Assembly (NCBI GenBank): GCA_033398695.1
Contig: CM065817.1
Coordinates: 67,134,001 to 67,198,000 of the forward strand
Source: Orobanche coerulescens
Lineage: Eukaryota > Streptophyta > Magnoliopsida > Lamiales > Orobanchaceae
DNA length: 64,000 bases
Reading direction: 5' to 3'
Each line of letters starts with the position of its first letter. Position 1 is the stretch's first letter. The translations under genes were made by a program, and so were the position numbers. Of this stretch, positions 11,643-22,560 are shown piece by piece. A model generated the notes under the pieces. That model worked only from the letters and a program-made list of their open reading frames with translations, was not told the origin of the DNA and did no database searches.

Positions 11643-13113
11643 TTAGGTTGTGGAAACCTAGGCTGTCGGGTCAGTGGTATCTGTTGAGTTTTGTCTCGTG
11701 AGATTTTGTCTGACTGAGTCGTGTCGCGACGCGTCGTCTGAGTTTGTTGGTCATGATTAGTATCGTAGGGCGATCATCATCTTCGTGCGACCTTTGGATG
11801 TAAGTCTCCCTTCTTTGTGTTGTGCCTCGTGTGACACGAGCTATTTTTATGATTATTTGTTAAGTGATGGAATCCTCTTATGGATTTTGATTTATTGATA
11901 TGTGGTTATTTAACCCTCATATTTCGTTCATATGAGGAGTAGTGTTGCTGGATTGTGCATGTTTGACTTTATTTCTTTTATCCGCTGTGTGAGTTCCTTT
12001 GTAATAGCTTTCGGTATTTTACCGACTGAATTTTATTTCGAAAATCGATTCCCTTAACCGAGTTATTGGCATTATGGCCTTGATCATTTTGGCGAAATTC
12101 TTGTGACGGTATTTAGTATTTTGTAAATGGCTTTTGTGAGTTTTTGAAATATTACCGTCATCGGCCTTTTTGGCGTTTTTGTAAATGGTTTTTAGCCTGG
12201 TGGGTTCCGGCGTGAAACCCACAGCGCTATAATGTTCCGTATATTTACCTGAAATTTTTGGGCATTCTAGCTCATTGAATTATTTTTGAAAACCTTGAGT
12301 ATCTTAGAAAATAAATTTCGAGACGTACTTTTAAAATGAATTGTTTTCTCGTGGTACTTCCAAGGTGCCACAATATGTTTCAAAATTCTTCTACCTCGAG
12401 GACCAAAATGTTTTGAGATATTTTCAATGTTTTATAAATACTTTTACTTATGCCCGAGGGTCGAATATTCTGAAAGTTTTTCACTATCAGAAAGTGTCCT
12501 CGTTTTTAACAAATGCGAAATGGTTTTCAAAAGTCTCGATAACGATGTTTCACGTTTTTACTTTTTTTTGAAAGGTGGTACTCAAGATCAACCGGTGTTT
12601 TTCTAAATTATTTTCAAAAAGAGGGTTTTCATTTTTTTTTTAAAACCTATCAATTCCCGTTTGCGTTTGGGAATGTATGTATGATGTTTGCTTTGTCGTT
12701 ATGATGCTAACTCCCGAGTATGATCGAATTGGTGGCATGAACGTCGAGGCGTTGCCACGCATTTGTTGAACTAGCCCTCTGTGGGAGGTGTGATGACGAT
12801 CTTTAATGTTGTCATTTCATGGTGATTTGCGTGTTATCGCACGAGTGTGAGTTGTTAAAGCTTGGATTTTTGTGCGTTTATGCACATCTGTGATTGTTTC
12901 ATGATGTTTTGTAATTATGTGCTGGTTATTGTTCGGACCGTTGAGGTCGCCGAACGATATCGTCGTTGCTGTAGTGTTTGTGTGTGTATTACTTTACGAT
13001 GGTAATCGTTGTATACGGTATGTGTTATGATTCTTCGTTGTGCTGAGTTGTCATCTCCGCTATGTTGTTTTGCGACGTTATGCCCCATTGTATCTAGCAT
13101 TTGTATTTTTGGT
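11643..13113 (+). other. LARD leader, with an F-type LTR-end segment
   Basis: No coding domain. The stretch 12050-12240 resembles the 3' end of solo LTR F (58385-58578): both contain ATTACCGTCATCGGCCTTTT then AGCCTGGTGGGTTCCGGCG and a GCGCTRTAAT step. The leader therefore holds a captured piece of another family's LTR. Confidence 0.65.
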
Positions 13114-13250
13114 ATGCCGAGTCGAGGCGTTTCAACCGTGATTTGCCGGGGCATGCACGTGTAAATTGTCCTTCTTGTCAGTAACGCGTTTCAAGTGCGG
13201 ACTCGAGGGACACTGAATTCAGTTTTGCGAATTGGCTACCGAGACTTTCG
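13114..13250 (+). pseudogene. gag: Decayed gag remnant with two zinc knuckles
   Basis: ATG at 13114 begins MPSRG, like the gypsy gag starts in A and B. From 13128, in another frame, the sequence reads RFNRDLPGHARVNC, a CCHC knuckle whose first two cysteines are now arginine. It is followed by FKCGLEGH-stop-IQFCE, a second knuckle that resembles CYNCGHGGHRVQYC of A/B. Capsid is absent; the start codon and knuckles are almost adjacent. The segment is far too damaged to make a protein and is useful only as ancestry evidence linking LARD to the A/B group. Confidence 0.6.
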
Positions 13251-13339
13251 GAGTTCGCGCTTCAGCATAGTCATCGGAATCGGCTTTGAGAGGCCTTTGA
13301 AGGATGTTTCTGTCAGTTGCTTGTTGTGTTTCCACCTTG

Positions 13340-13850
13340 ATTTCGTGTTGTGAGTTTCGGGAACGACACTTCTTTTAGAAGGGGTCGAATATAATGCCCG
13401 TATTATTTTTGGCTCCTGCATTTTCTCTTTCTCAATTCTATCGACTCGCTCGTGTTCGTTGATACTTACTGAACTTGTTCTGCATTTCGGTTTCATCGAT
13501 CGGACGAGCTGTGATCTTGTTTTGGGTCACTCTGGTAATCGCTGTGACTTTTCCGAGTTCGGTTCGATTCTTGTGAACCTTGTTCGGATGTAACATCTTT
13601 TGGTTCTACTAGTTCTTTTATTCGAAGTGGATCGAATTTTGAACTTCTGTATTTTCGACTCTGTCGACTCGTTTATGTTCGTTAACATTTTCTGAGCTTG
13701 CCCTACCCCTTGCTTTTATTGATCAAACGAGTGTGGTGTTTCGAAATTACTCGTTTGTCGTTGTGACTTTTCAATTGCTATTCCCTTTCCTATGGATCTT
13801 ATGTGAATCACATCTTGTTGTTTTCACCGGATCAAATATTGTCTCGAGCC
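13340..13850 (+). repeat. Stacked remnants of polypurine tract plus U3 start
   Basis: At about 13350-13412 the sequence repeats the junction before the 3' LTR in decayed form: GAGTTTCGGGAACGACACTTC, then a purine run, then ATAATGCCCGTATT in place of TGTAATACCCG. U3-like sequence follows (GACTCGCTCGTGTTCG, then TTCCGAGTTCGGTTCGATTC). A second, weaker copy begins near 13610 (TTCGAAGTGGATCGAAT, then GACTCGTTTATGTTCG). Confidence 0.55.
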
Positions 13851-14390
13851 GAGACGTGAACCTGAGAGTTGTTGTTTGAATTTTATTGTTCTTCGTGATT
13901 CGAACATGATTGTTCGATTTTTGTTGTCTCGACCGTTGTGGTTCGATCGTTTGATTGTTCGGTTTTTGTTGATCTCATTTCGTGATTGTTGAGCTTTCAG
14001 ACTCCTTCCTAATTTCCTTATATTCGGGAAATTTGTCTCGTTTCCGATCTTCCAACCCTTGGGCGGTGGAATTCCGTATTTCTTCAGCGATTGGCTCGCG
14101 TTTTGATTGATGTACCGTTGGGGTGGTCAATCATATTGATTTTCGTTCGTTGTGTTTTGTGATTGTTCGGATAATCGACTTGGTTGTATTATCTATTTGA
14201 TGACGCTTGTCACTTGTTAATTTTATTATGTCTCTACCGGTGGCGTTGTGTTAGTCGTCGTGGAGCGTGTTTTCACGCCGTATATTCCTTTGCGTTGCTT
14301 GTAACGTTTCGCCGATGGGCGTAAGTTACGCATTTCTTGTGTACCTCGTTGAGTTTTCCTAGCGGGATATTGCTTCTCCCTACTTGTTTT

Positions 14391-14427
14391 AAGTTTCGGG
14401 ACGAAACTTCTTTTAAGGAGGGTAGAA
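14391..14427 (+). promoter_or_regulatory. LARD hairpin and polypurine tract
   Basis: AAGTTTCG-GGA-CGAAACTT (14391-14409), a perfect 8-bp stem, then TTTTAAGGAGGGTAGAA (14411-14427) abutting the 3' LTR. Confidence 0.9.
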
Positions 14428-17400
14428 TGTAATACCCGTAATTTCGATTTCCGGTAATTTCTTTTTTTTTGGAGAAAGTCCATTTTGACGACTCTCTCAT
14501 GACCGTTTTGTCATTTCGAGAATGTTTAATTCTGCACTTTTTCTTATCCGAGTTCGTTTCGGTGTCGTTTTGTTTAGTTTCATGATTTTTGGCGACTTTT
14601 CCGCACTTGAGCTCGATTCTTGCGAATCTCGTTCGAAACTGCTGTTTCGAGTTTCCCGTAAGTCCGTTTAACTTTGTTAGACGTGTTGTGAACTTCGGTT
14701 TGGTTATTCGATCACGTATCGTGATTTTCGGGCATTTTGGGCCATTTTCGTAATTTCCCAAAGTTTGGGGTAATTACTTTCCGTTGTCAAATTTCGAGCC
14801 TTCGGGTGGTCGGAATCGTGTGTTCTCTTAGTGCTCGGATTCGTCTTTGCGAGTACTTCGTAACCTTACCTTCGATTCATATTCAGGTTTGGGTTTCAGG
14901 GTCGTTCGGGCCGTCGGAGTTGGCCCCGGGCGAGTCATGGCCGGGCAGTCTGGGCCCAGGCTGGCACTGGCCGAGTTACGTACGGTAGCGCTCGGTAGTT
15001 ACGTACATAATGCCGGTTACGTACGTAACCCTTGGCCGGTTACTTACGTAAGGATGCCGGAATTTTTAGGTAGTGAGTCGGCCATGGCCGGTTATGTACG
15101 TAAGCCATGGCCGGTTACGTACGTAAGGGGGCCGGCAGACAACCTATTTAAGGCCTGGCAGCGTGTTTTTCACCTATTCTTCTCATTTTCTTCCTTCTCT
15201 TCCGCGGCTGGAGGTGTGGGAATCATAGAGGCATGTTGTTATACAATAAATCCATGAAGTTTTGAGGTTCATATCATCAATCATCCGTCCTATAACATCC
15301 TCCGATCTACCGAATCAGGTCAGATTTCCTAGAAATCTAGTTTTGGGGAATTTGGGTGTTTTGGTTGTTTTCGTCCGATTAATCCGATTTAACTTAGGAT
15401 TATGATGGATTGATGAATATTTAGATGTATTATATCATTTCCCTTGTTATTCCATGGTTGGATCGTATCGATTCGTTATTTGGGTCGAGTTCTTGACCAA
15501 CGCCTTGAAGGTGTCCGGTAAAATGTCATAGAGGGGTTTTCGGGCGTTCTACGATTCCTCGTATGATCGATGATTTATTGATTATATGTTATTAGGGTCG
15601 ATTTTCTTGTGAAGAAACCGAATTGAACCCTTCCGTTCGTTGTCGTCTTCCTTTTCGATAGCATCGGGCGTTTCGAAGCTTTTCGGTTGAGCCGCGTTCG
15701 TCGGAATACTTGCGTGCCGATTTCGAGGCAAGTACCTTGTCCATACAATTCTTGTTTTATGGATATGATAAATTAGTGATCGTCTCTATGTGTTTATTTG
15801 ATCGTTTGATTTGAACTTTCAAAAGATTCGGTTTAGCCTTGTTAAAGGCTTGCTTTCAAAATGCGTGTGTCTTATGAATGGTGTGGTTTGAGAATGACTA
15901 TGTGATTCCTATGGATATGTTTGGTGTTGATGTTGCACTTGGTATTGCGTGTGGACGTATATTATTTCATATCAGTGCGTTGTGGTTGACGTGGTGTTTT
16001 GCTAAGTGTTTGATGCCTCTGAGTGAATTGTTTGGATATCTTTGTTGTATGGTGCTATATATGCGATTGTGTTGATGTGGGCGGGGCCTACGGTGGCACA
16101 TGGCATGTGATCATGTGGCCAGGATGCAACAAGTGATTGATCCAACCGTGAGAGCCTAAGAAAAACTACGGTGGCACATGGCATGCGATCATGTGGCCAG
16201 GATGCAACAAGTGATTGATCCAACCGTGAGCGCCAAAGATAATCTACGGTGGCACATGACATGCGATCATGTGGCCAGGATGCAACAAGCGACTGATCCA
16301 ACCATGAGATGTGTGTGATTTGTTTAGCTAGCCAGCTCGGGAGGGTCCTTCGAGGCCTCGGGCGGGATCAATGGTATTACCCTGTTCCCAAGGAGATGCA
16401 TGTGTTGTGATTTGTTTAGCTAGCCAGCTCGGGAGGGTACTTCGAGGCCTCGGGCGGGATCAATGGTATTACCCTGTTCCCAAGGCGATGCATGTGTTGT
16501 GATTTGTTTAGCTAGCCAGCTCGGGAGGGTCCTTCGAGGCCTCGGGCGGGATCAATCGTACTACCCTGTTCCCAAGGCGATGCATGTGTTGTGATTTGTT
16601 TAGCTAGCCAGCTCGGGAGGGTCCTTCGAGGCCTCGGGCGGTATCAATGGTATTACCCTGTTCCCTATGCGATGCGCGTATGCGATTACATTGTGTCGAT
16701 TTTTATGTCCGTCGAGGACACGTTATGTTGGGTTCTGGCCCTGTGAATTGTTGTCGGTTTTCTATTTGCGAAAACAAAACATTTGGGCTGTGACCCCTGT
16801 TGATTTTTGGAAAAATAAGGATTTGATAATCCTAATTTGTTTCCTATTAAAACTCCCGAGGGTATTTTAAACCATTTTGCAAACCGTTCTCGTTAATTAT
16901 GATCTTTCCGATTTGGAAAGTTTTACTCAAACTCTTGCCTCGAGAAGTATTTGTTTCGTTGTATTTTAGTCTTTGAGGATTTCTGATTATTGTCATTCTT
17001 GGAACTTGAATTGTATGGCTCATATTTTTGCACTTGTACTTGCACTATCAAAACAGTGGAGTTTTGCTATCCCCCGAGTATTCGGGGGGTGGATGTCTAT
17101 TTTTGCATTCAGGTTTTGGAGCATAGCACAGGGTCGGCACGAAGGATGATGAAAGATGAACGATACTAATCACACGAGGATCCGTTGATGTCGTATTGGT
17201 CTAGTTGTATTTTCTTTTCCGCTGTAGTATCTTCTCCCCGTTGTACGGGAGTTTATTGTATTTTGACCCCTGCGTGGGTATGTGTTTGGAATTGAGTTGT
17301 ATGTTATTATTGAAAGACCAAATCGGTCTAATGAGTCATTTTAGCCTTAAAGGCGATGTTTAGATGTTTGATTTTAGTTATCAGCCTGGTAGATCATCAA

Positions 17401-17450
17401 GGAGAGGGTCTACGGCGTGTAATATCTCTGAGTGGATTGGGGGTGTTACA
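14428..17450 (+). repeat. LARD 3' LTR
   Basis: Near-identical copy of 8608-11626. It keeps the palindromes (14976-15127), TATTTAA (15145-15151), 78-bp and 92-bp arrays, and the terminal hairpins, and ends GGGGGTGTTACA. Confidence 0.93.
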
Positions 17451-19252
17451 ATGAAAACCACAACTGGTAATCCACGACCGTACCCATTAGCGTCAGACCA
17501 TCCCCGGGAGGGAAACCACTTCCACAGCCGTACCCATTAGTATCGGCCCCCAGAGGTCCCGCCGAACCATCCCTGGGCGGAAGAACAACAACACACACAC
17601 GTTACAAAACTGCATGTCTCGATTGATAGTCATAATATATATAATTAAGGCACTTGCTAGAATTGGCCATTTATCCGACACGTAACTATGGCCAACACAG
17701 CGTAGCAACAACGTAACAATTCTAGACGCATCGTTACACATCGACAGGTCTAACAACTGATCAAACCATTACAGCCAACCCAAATCCCTAACACACAACT
17801 TAATCCACACAATCTGGTTATCACCAAAACATTATAGCATACGTACTATCAACCCGTCACTACGTCTCTATTGACATAACTCTATGACAAGAAATGAACC
17901 AACACTAACTTCACATAACCACATAAGAACTATGATAATTCACATAAGGCACAATCAACAAAAATGCACAAACCAACAAAATTTCATATGCAACCTCAAT
18001 TCACACAATATAAATCGTATAGACAAGAATACTTGCCTCGATAGTTAACACACGAACAACTCCAAAAAACATAGCTCGACCAAAAGTCCCCAAACTTATA
18101 TCCTCCACGAGAGACACAATAGCAACATGATCACTATGTGCATAGCAACTGAAAACAACGGGAAATGCATCTATGAATCGAAGAAAAACTCATTGAGACA
18201 TTTAATCGAGCATTAAATGCTCAAGACTTCAATAGGTCACCAAATCACGATTCGGATTATACAAAACCGGAATATGGATATACAATCCATAGAACGTGAT
18301 CAATAAAAATGTTTAACAATGATCAATTCATAAAAACTGGATTAGAAACGAGATCAAGAACAAAATCCCCAAAAAGGTCAACTATAGGGAAAACAAGAAA
18401 ATACCTCGATCCGACGAAGAACAACCGATTAGATGATGTTGCAATCACCTAAGACCCTCCAAAACACGTTGGAATCGAGTAGAATCGACCAAAATCCAAA
18501 CCTAGCTTCACCTAACCGTAGCCCACGAGAAGAGAAGGAGAAAGGGGTGAAAATGAAGTGACACCGTCGCCCAGCTATTAAATAGCTGGGCGTGTTACGG
18601 CCGTAACACATAGGATATTACGACCGTAACGCAGCTCACAGGTATTCTGCCTAAAATGTGAGGGTGTGTTGCAGCCGTTACCAATATCCCATTACGGCCG
18701 TAATATCCACAACCTTATGGCCGTAATATACTGCTGGTTACGACCGTAACCTGCATTCTGGCAGCAGATTCCATTCTGCTGCCCGACCAGCCCCGAACGA
18801 CCCCGAAATGCAATGATTCAGAAAATTCAACGAAACGCTCACAAGGGATTGTCAACAACAAACAAAAGCGTTAATGGAACATGCAATTTCAATGATAGGA
18901 GGTAAGTAAAAATGGGTATGAAAACGAGTACCCAAAACTTTAAGAAATTATGAAACGGACCAATAGTCCGAAAATCACGATACGAGATCGAATAACAATT
19001 CCGAAGTTCACAACACAACCAAAATTGTTAAACGAACTTGTAGGAATGGCAAAATAACAATTCCGAGCAAGATTCACAATAATTGGACCCGAATGCGGAA
19101 AAGTCGCTATAATATACCGATTAACCCAAAACTATATCAAAACTCACTCGAATAATAAAAAGTGCAGAACAAAACATGTCCAGAATGTGTCAATGAACAT
19201 AGGTGAGCCGCTAGAATCGAAAAATACAGAAATAAAAAATATGGGTATCACA
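17451..19252 (-). mobile_element. LTR-2 of the A/B array, right piece
   Basis: Continues LTR-2 after the LARD. It holds the subrepeats (17465-17580), the TATA-like TATTAAATAG near 18577, the TTACGGCCGTAA-type cluster (about 18594-18752), and ends GGGTATCACA at 19252. Confidence 0.9.
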
Positions 19253-19614
19253 CAAACGAGTGTAGTAATTTCCACCGCCGAAGCCGATTATGTGGCTGCG
19301 GGCAATGCGTGTGTCCAAGTGCTATAGATCAAAAATCAACTTCGAGATTATGGCATAAATTGTTAAAACACTCCCATTTTATGTAATAATACTAGTGCTA
19401 TTAATCTGAGTAAGAATCCGGAATTGCACAGTAGAACCAAACACATCGACATAAGACATCATTTCCTTTGAGATCATGTTCAGAAAAAAGATATTCATTT
19501 AATTTTTGTCGGTACAAAATATCAGCTTGCTGATATATTTACATAACCCCTACCCGATGAGTCTTTTAATAAAATCCGTTTACAACTCGGTATTGGACAC
19601 ATCGACAATTTTTA
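19253..19614 (+). pseudogene. pol: Copia W RNase H, C-terminal part
   Basis: Translation in frame from 19253 gives QTSVVISTAEADYVAAGNAC, the STAEAEYVA block of Ty1/copia RNase H. The block NNTSAINLSKNPELHSRTKH, then IDIRHHFL, KYQLADIFT and a C-terminal LQLGIGHI, follows. Stop codons (after VQVL, after YGIN and others) show decay. The upstream half of pol lies left of the window, beyond the A/B array that inserted here. RNase H would degrade the RNA strand during reverse transcription. The third ORF and G-rich polypurine tracts downstream suggest the Sirevirus lineage. Confidence 0.85.
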
Positions 19615-19675
19615 AAAGTTTATTTTTTGTTATTGTTCTTATGAAAAAATCAGTACTTGAGATTTTTACCTTCAT

Positions 19676-19874
19676 CTAGCGCGTGCTAGCATTTTTCACT
19701 TTTCTGTACTAATTAAACACCCCAGAATTAGCTTGAACCCGATAGCGCACGCTACGCACATAATTAGCGTACGCTAATTATTCATGTTCTTCAGACCTGA
19801 AGGTTATGGACAGAGTCCAGTGACCTATTGTTTTTCCAACAGTGCATGCTATATATTACACAGCGCATGCTAAC
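19676..19874 (+). promoter_or_regulatory. Internal palindrome cluster and TATA-like box before the W third ORF
   Basis: Four to five palindromes of the LTR type lie between pol and the third ORF: CTAGCGCGTGCTAGC (19676-19690), ATAGCGCACGCTACG (19742-19756), the perfect ATTAGCGTACGCTAAT (19763-19778), AGTGCATGCTA (19841-19851) and AGCGCATGCTAAC (19862-19874). CTATATATTA (19849-19858) resembles a TATA box, about 155 bases before ATG at 20012. The same module precedes the TATA box of W's own LTR, so an internal promoter is a reasonable inference. Confidence 0.5.
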
Positions 19875-20011
19875 AACTCGACAGTTACTTAGAATTAAAA
19901 CAACGGTCGATCCCCTTTTCATTTATCACTCAACCCTAAAATCTCCAGCGACCAGAAATCAGAAAAATCTCTCTCTAAAACATCAAATTCATCCTAATCA
20001 AACTCTCTTCA

Positions 20012-21276
20012 ATGGCAAGTGGATCAAGAATCCCCATGAAAAGCAATACAAGAGCGCCAAACGTCGTAGAGAGTCCGATTTTGATTCGACCTGATTCATT
20101 TCATCCGTAGCCTACAAGGTATTCTCTGAAATTCTTCCACAAGAAAACATCACGGACTGTTATTATTTCAATTTTAGAAGTTTGGAGTGTGCTAATACCG
20201 AAATCTGCATTTTTTTCAATATTGGACATTAACCAGTTTGTTGAGTGCAAAGAAGCGATTTATCCAAACCTTGTTAGAGAATTTTGCAAACCTTCATGTT
20301 TGAGAGAATGATGGTTCTACGTCTTGTGTTCTTCAAAGTTTAGCTGGAGGAATTCATGTGAAAGTCTCGTCCGAAATATTGAATGAATTGTTTGGATTAT
20401 CAAATGATGGTTTTATATGTGCTGGGAAGTCGATTGACGATGAAGAATCTGATCTGAATGAATTAGAGGTTAAGGAATTTCTTAGCGCAAAAGCGTTTAT
20501 TGAAATAACTAACGATGTCTTTGAGAACGACGACTTTGGGATATAAATCCATTTATTATTGGTGGCTTTAACAAAATGCTTGATGCCGAAAGTCAATACT
20601 CAACGCAAGTTGGTTGGGATTGACAAACTTATTGTTTACCGGATCTTGAATGATGATAAAGTGAATTTTGTGGCTATTGTGCTCAGTTGGATGAAATCTA
20701 AAGGTGAAATTTTTCGTTCCAAGCACTACGCTTCTCGGTCAAGAAAGGCCGGAATGTCGTTTGGTTCGATTCTCATAGTTCTCTTTAGACATCACAATGT
20801 GAACTTATCGGAGGAGGCTTCGGTTCCGGTGTCTCAGGGACACAAATTCTCCGATTCGATGCTAAAGGTGATGCATTATGTTGAGACAATAAACTGAGGA
20901 TGGGTTTTGTTTTCGTACCTAAAGAAAGATGACGAGGTTCCCAAAGGAACTCGTGTGCCGACCCCGGCTGAGCGTATCACACGAAGAGGGCCGGAAACTC
21001 TACGGGAATTACAAACGGGAACATTTGTCCCCCCGAAAATGAAGGGAAAGAGGAAAAGTGAGTGTAGAAGAAAATGAGGAAGATGACCTCATTGCTCGGA
21101 TGCGTATCCTCGAAACTATGCAACTTGATATTCGTTACAACATTCGGGCTCTTCGATCCGAAGTACAAGAGGCTTCACAAGAAATCCACTCCATCAAATC
21201 CCTCCTGGAAGACTTCATTCGCTTTACTAATCCATCATTCCCATTTCCCACCTCTCGTTCCGACCAACACCCATAA
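20012..21276 (+). pseudogene. Third ORF of copia W (Sirevirus env-like/unknown class)
   Basis: Begins ATG 20012 (MASGSRIPMKSNT). Stops and frame changes break it into pieces, the main ones at 20358-20546 and 20559-20897, and a last segment at 21058-21276. The middle resembles the 'putative plant transposon protein' domain often annotated downstream of Sirevirus pol (ILNELFGLSNDGF, then LMPKVNTQRKLVGIDKLIVY, both as seen). The last segment (RMRILETMQLDIRYNIRALR and onward) has heptad-like spacing and is probably a coiled coil. The role of this protein class is not established; it is called env-like by position. No signal peptide or membrane span is evident in the surviving parts. Confidence 0.6.
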
Positions 21277-21786
21277 AATCTCATATGTTGATTTCTCGTT
21301 AAAAGCGAATAATATGCTCTTGTATTTTGCTGACATTCTTGTTTTTTGTCTGAATATGTGATTTTCTAGTTGAATTAAGCTTTTGTTGAATGTTTCGGAT
21401 AATTCACCTATTTTGAACTCTATTGTTCTATGAATTTTTCGCATTACTGTTGTTAAGTCGTACTTATTGAGTGCGTCGCTCCGTATGAAAATTACTTTGC
21501 ACGAGTTACATTTTAGCTTATAGCTTAAAATTAAGCTAGAAGTTATAAGGTGTTTGTTTCATTAACGTCAAGAAAGCTCCGTTTCAAAGGGAGCCTTGCT
21601 CATCTACCTTTTTGATTATGAAAAAAAGGGGGACAAAAAGTTATAACGTTGAACATTGCTCTTGACGAGTTGGTTTCAAAAATCACTAACAAAATCAAAC
21701 AAAGCAACGACTTTCGAAAACTTCTCTTTACTATGTTTGCAGGAATACCTTGTTAAATGTTTTGTCATCATCAAGAAGGGGGAGAT
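21277..21786 (+). promoter_or_regulatory. W 3' UTR with two polypurine tracts
   Basis: GAAAAAAAGGGGGACAAAAAG (about 21618-21638) and CAAGAAGGGGGAGAT (about 21772-21786), the latter abutting the LTR. Multiple G-rich tracts upstream of the 3' LTR are a known Sirevirus trait. Nothing else is recognised here. Confidence 0.7.
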
Positions 21787-21915
21787 TGTTGGACAAAATA
21801 CATTTTAATGATGCATTTTATCAAAACATTTAAAAGAAGAACTTCAAAGGCTCGATAAACGACGTACATTCTTTCATAAATCAAAAATCTTAAAAAACAA
21901 GTGGAATTAGCGCAC

Positions 21916-22490
21916 TGTAAAACCCTACGTTTTCTGTCCTAAATTATATTCCTACAGTCATTGTAATATAATTTTAAATTCAATATAATCATATTGAATG
22001 CATAAATAGTCAATACTAGTATTACTATTTAAGTGTGATCATAACTTATTTATTTATTTCATAATTTCTAAGAAGCTTAATAATTATTAAGTAATAAAAC
22101 TAATTAAATCCAAATAAATTATAAAATTATTTATTGGTCTTACAATCTAACATCTAACTATTAGATTAATTTCATATGGATCTAATGTCTATACTTGATC
22201 AAAATTGAAGTCCACAATCAAAGTTTAACCTCAACTTTAACACACAAGCCCTAAATTTATACACATTATAATTAAAACAAAAAGAAAAGAAAAAAAAGAA
22301 ATGAGGCCGGCCATAATCAAGAGAAGGGTGAGGGAATCACCACCCTTGTGTTTTGTGCATCAACATGTATGTCCACCTCAAGTTTAGACCACCATTTCCC
22401 ATACACCCCTTTTTGATCACACTATGTTTAATACTTAAAGAAAGAAACATACTTATCTCCTCATTCCTCATGCAAAAAAATTTGCACTAC

Positions 22491-22560
<70 letters not shown>

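Larger units (their letters stand above)
8608..17450 (+). mobile_element. Complete non-coding gypsy derivative with ~3 kb LTRs (LARD-like)
   Basis: Two near-identical LTRs (8608-11626, 3019 bp; 14428-17450, 3023 bp) bracket a 2801-bp internal region with a primer site (11631) and polypurine tract (14411-14427). It is flanked by ATGAA duplications at 8603-8607 and 17451-17455. No gag, protease, RT or integrase frame survives, only a decayed zinc-knuckle pair. Large LTRs plus a non-coding interior fit the class of large retrotransposon derivatives. It must have been moved by another element's enzymes. The LTRs differ by scattered substitutions only, so it is among the younger insertions here, consistent with being innermost. 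Confidence 0.92.
1..19252 (-). mobile_element. Tandem Ty3/gypsy array A/B: internal A, LTR-1, internal B, LTR-2
   Basis: A minus-strand gypsy unit is present twice. Read left to right on the plus strand: gag and leader of copy A (1-2178), one LTR (2179-4993), a short internal region B (4994-7589), then a second LTR (7590-8607 and 17451-19252). LTR-1 is the 5' LTR of A and the 3' LTR of B, so at least three LTRs alternate with two internal regions; the leftmost is outside the window. Copies A and B are near-identical by eye over about 3 kb (1-3190 against 5419-8607). Such arrays usually arise by unequal recombination between LTRs. The right edge abuts copia RNase H coding sequence, and the expected target duplication there is CAAAC at 19253-19257. 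There is no protease, RT or integrase in B, so the unit is non-autonomous. Confidence 0.85.
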
